From NCBI GenBank assembly GCA_050485745.1, contig JBJHBY010000204.1, positions 1 to 6,530 of the forward strand: a DNA stretch of 6,530 nucleotides, given 5' to 3'. Position numbers and translations under genes: made by a program. The stretch's first letter is position 1; the number at the start of each line of letters is the position of its first letter. This stretch comes from JBJHBY01 sp050485745 (lineage in GTDB: Bacteria; Pseudomonadota; Gammaproteobacteria; Pseudomonadales; CAMLJR01). Below the pieces are notes generated by a model. The model was not told the origin of the DNA, searched no databases, and saw nothing but the letters and a program-made list of their open reading frames with translations. Positions 5,769 to 6,530 of this stretch are shown here, in pieces.

Positions 5769-6530
5769 TCATTTCTCCTGAGCGGGCATGGCACTGCGGC
5801 CGATACCCTCATAGTAAAAACCAAGCTCGCGCAGCTGCTCCGGGTCGTACTGGTTGCGACCATCGAAAATCACCGGCGAGCGCATCAGGTCCTGCATCGC
5901 CTCGAAGTCGGGCTGCCGGAAGCGCTTCCATTCCGTGACCAGCACCAGGGCATCCACCTCGCGCAGCGCGTCATACTGATAGCGCTCGAAACTCAGCAGC
6001 TCGCGGGCTTCCCATTCGGGCGGGAACATCGCCCGGGCGGTCTCCGTCGCCACCGGATCATAGGCCAGAACCCGGGCACCGGCCTCGATCAGCGCGCCGA
6101 TCAGCGGGATCGACGAGGCCTCGCGCATGTCGTCGGTGCCAGGCTTGAAGGCCAGCCCCCAGACGCCGATGCGACGGCCCTTGAGCGCGCCGCCGAAGTG
6201 GCGCTGCAGCTTGTCGAACAGCACCTGCTTCTGGCGTGCATTGCGCAATTCCACCGCCTCGAGAATGGCGGGCTCGAAGTCCTGGGCATGGCTCATGTGG
6301 ATCAGGGCGCGCACGTCCTTGGGAAAACAGGAGCCACCGTAACCCGCCCCGGGATAGATGAAGGCGTAGCCGATGCGCCGGTCGGAGCCTATCCCCTTGC
6401 GTACGTTCTCCACATCGACACCGAGTCGCTCGCACAGGTTGGAGATCTCGTTCATGAACGAGATACGCGTGGCCAGCAAGGCGTTGGCGGCGTACTTGGT
6501 CAGCTCCGCATCGCGCACCCCCATCACCAT
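5769..6530 (-). CDS. ugd: UDP-glucose 6-dehydrogenase, C-terminal part (5' end cut)
   Basis: Oxidises UDP-glucose to UDP-glucuronate with two NAD+ in the cytoplasm. Only the last 253 codons are present. The codon at the window edge happens to be ATG but is internal: the family has about 440-460 residues, and the N-terminal NAD-binding Rossmann domain (roughly 200 residues) lies beyond the window. The central helix signature ELTKYAANALLATRISFMNE (9-28 of this piece) carries the conserved Lys12. The catalytic-cysteine motif GGSCFPKD (65-72, Cys68) is intact, and the C-terminal UDP-binding domain includes GVWGLAFKPGTDDMREA (122-138) and LVTEWKRF (197-204). It ends in a TGA whose preceding codons supply the manC ribosome site, leaving 4 bases between the two genes. 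Its substrate is the product of galU, two genes downstream. A GDP-mannose dehydrogenase (AlgD type) is the main alternative, but the motifs fit the UDP-glucose enzyme and galU is beside it. Confidence 0.94.
   Translation of the reverse strand: MVMGVRDAELTKYAANALLATRISFMNEISNLCERLGVDVENVRKGIGSDRRIGYAFIYPGAGYGGSCFPKDVRALIHMSHAQDFEPAILEAVELRNARQKQVLFDKLQRHFGGALKGRRIGVWGLAFKPGTDDMREASSIPLIGALIEAGARVLAYDPVATETARAMFPPEWEARELLSFERYQYDALREVDALVLVTEWKRFRQPDFEAMQDLMRSPVIFDGRNQYDPEQLRELGFYYEGIGRSAMPAQEK
5775..5779 (-). promoter_or_regulatory. Ribosome binding site of manC inside ugd
   Basis: The minus strand reads AGGAG, ten bases before the manC ATG at 5764. It is formed by the last codons of ugd (CAG GAG AAA TGA), so ugd termination and manC initiation are physically linked. 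Confidence 0.6.

Noticed and set aside
5765..5863. 33-codon N-terminal extension of manC
   Set aside because: It overlaps the end of ugd. The family begins at MLIPVLLSGG, and AGGAG lies ten bases before the ATG at 5764.

Overview
The window is high-GC DNA with every supportable gene on the minus strand. The sugar genes are closest, by memory of family sequences, to Pseudomonas-type and enteric GalU, AlgA/ManC and CpsG/ManB. A high-GC gammaproteobacterium is therefore the likeliest source, but the sequence does not fix the genus. Transcription runs from high to low coordinates, so the window opens inside ugd (5' end missing, right edge) and closes inside an HMG-CoA-lyase-like gene (3' end missing, left edge).

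Right half, in transcription order: ugd (partial, 5769-6530), manC/algA (4340-5764), galU (3476-4306), manB/cpsG (2062-3435). Together they form a nucleotide-sugar supply block. ManC is the fused two-domain enzyme (phosphomannose isomerase plus GDP-mannose pyrophosphorylase). With ManB it covers fructose-6-P to mannose-6-P to mannose-1-P to GDP-mannose. GalU and Ugd cover glucose-1-P to UDP-glucose to UDP-glucuronate. Such blocks usually feed an exopolysaccharide, capsule or LPS locus. No glycosyltransferase, polymerase or export gene is visible here, so the polymer is unknown.

Left half, same strand and tightly spaced: hupE (1390-2010), a HupE/UreJ-like second membrane protein (746-1381), then the HMG-CoA-lyase-family gene (1-725). 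HupE carries the family's metal-site motifs (HX5DH and CHGHAHG) and is probably a nickel/cobalt permease. The next protein has the same layout (signal peptide, then about six hydrophobic segments), but the metal-site residues are replaced. The lyase keeps the catalytic and metal-binding residues of its family but differs at substrate-side positions, so its exact substrate is uncertain.

Gaps between genes are 4, 33, 40, 48, 8 and 20 bases. I see no convincing terminator hairpin or promoter in any of them, so one long transcript or two adjoining operons (break at 2014-2061) are both possible. No RNA genes, mobile elements, CRISPR arrays or non-coding stretches over 50 bases were found. I do not see a clearly new system. 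The most interesting items are the motif-less HupE partner and the divergent lyase beside it.
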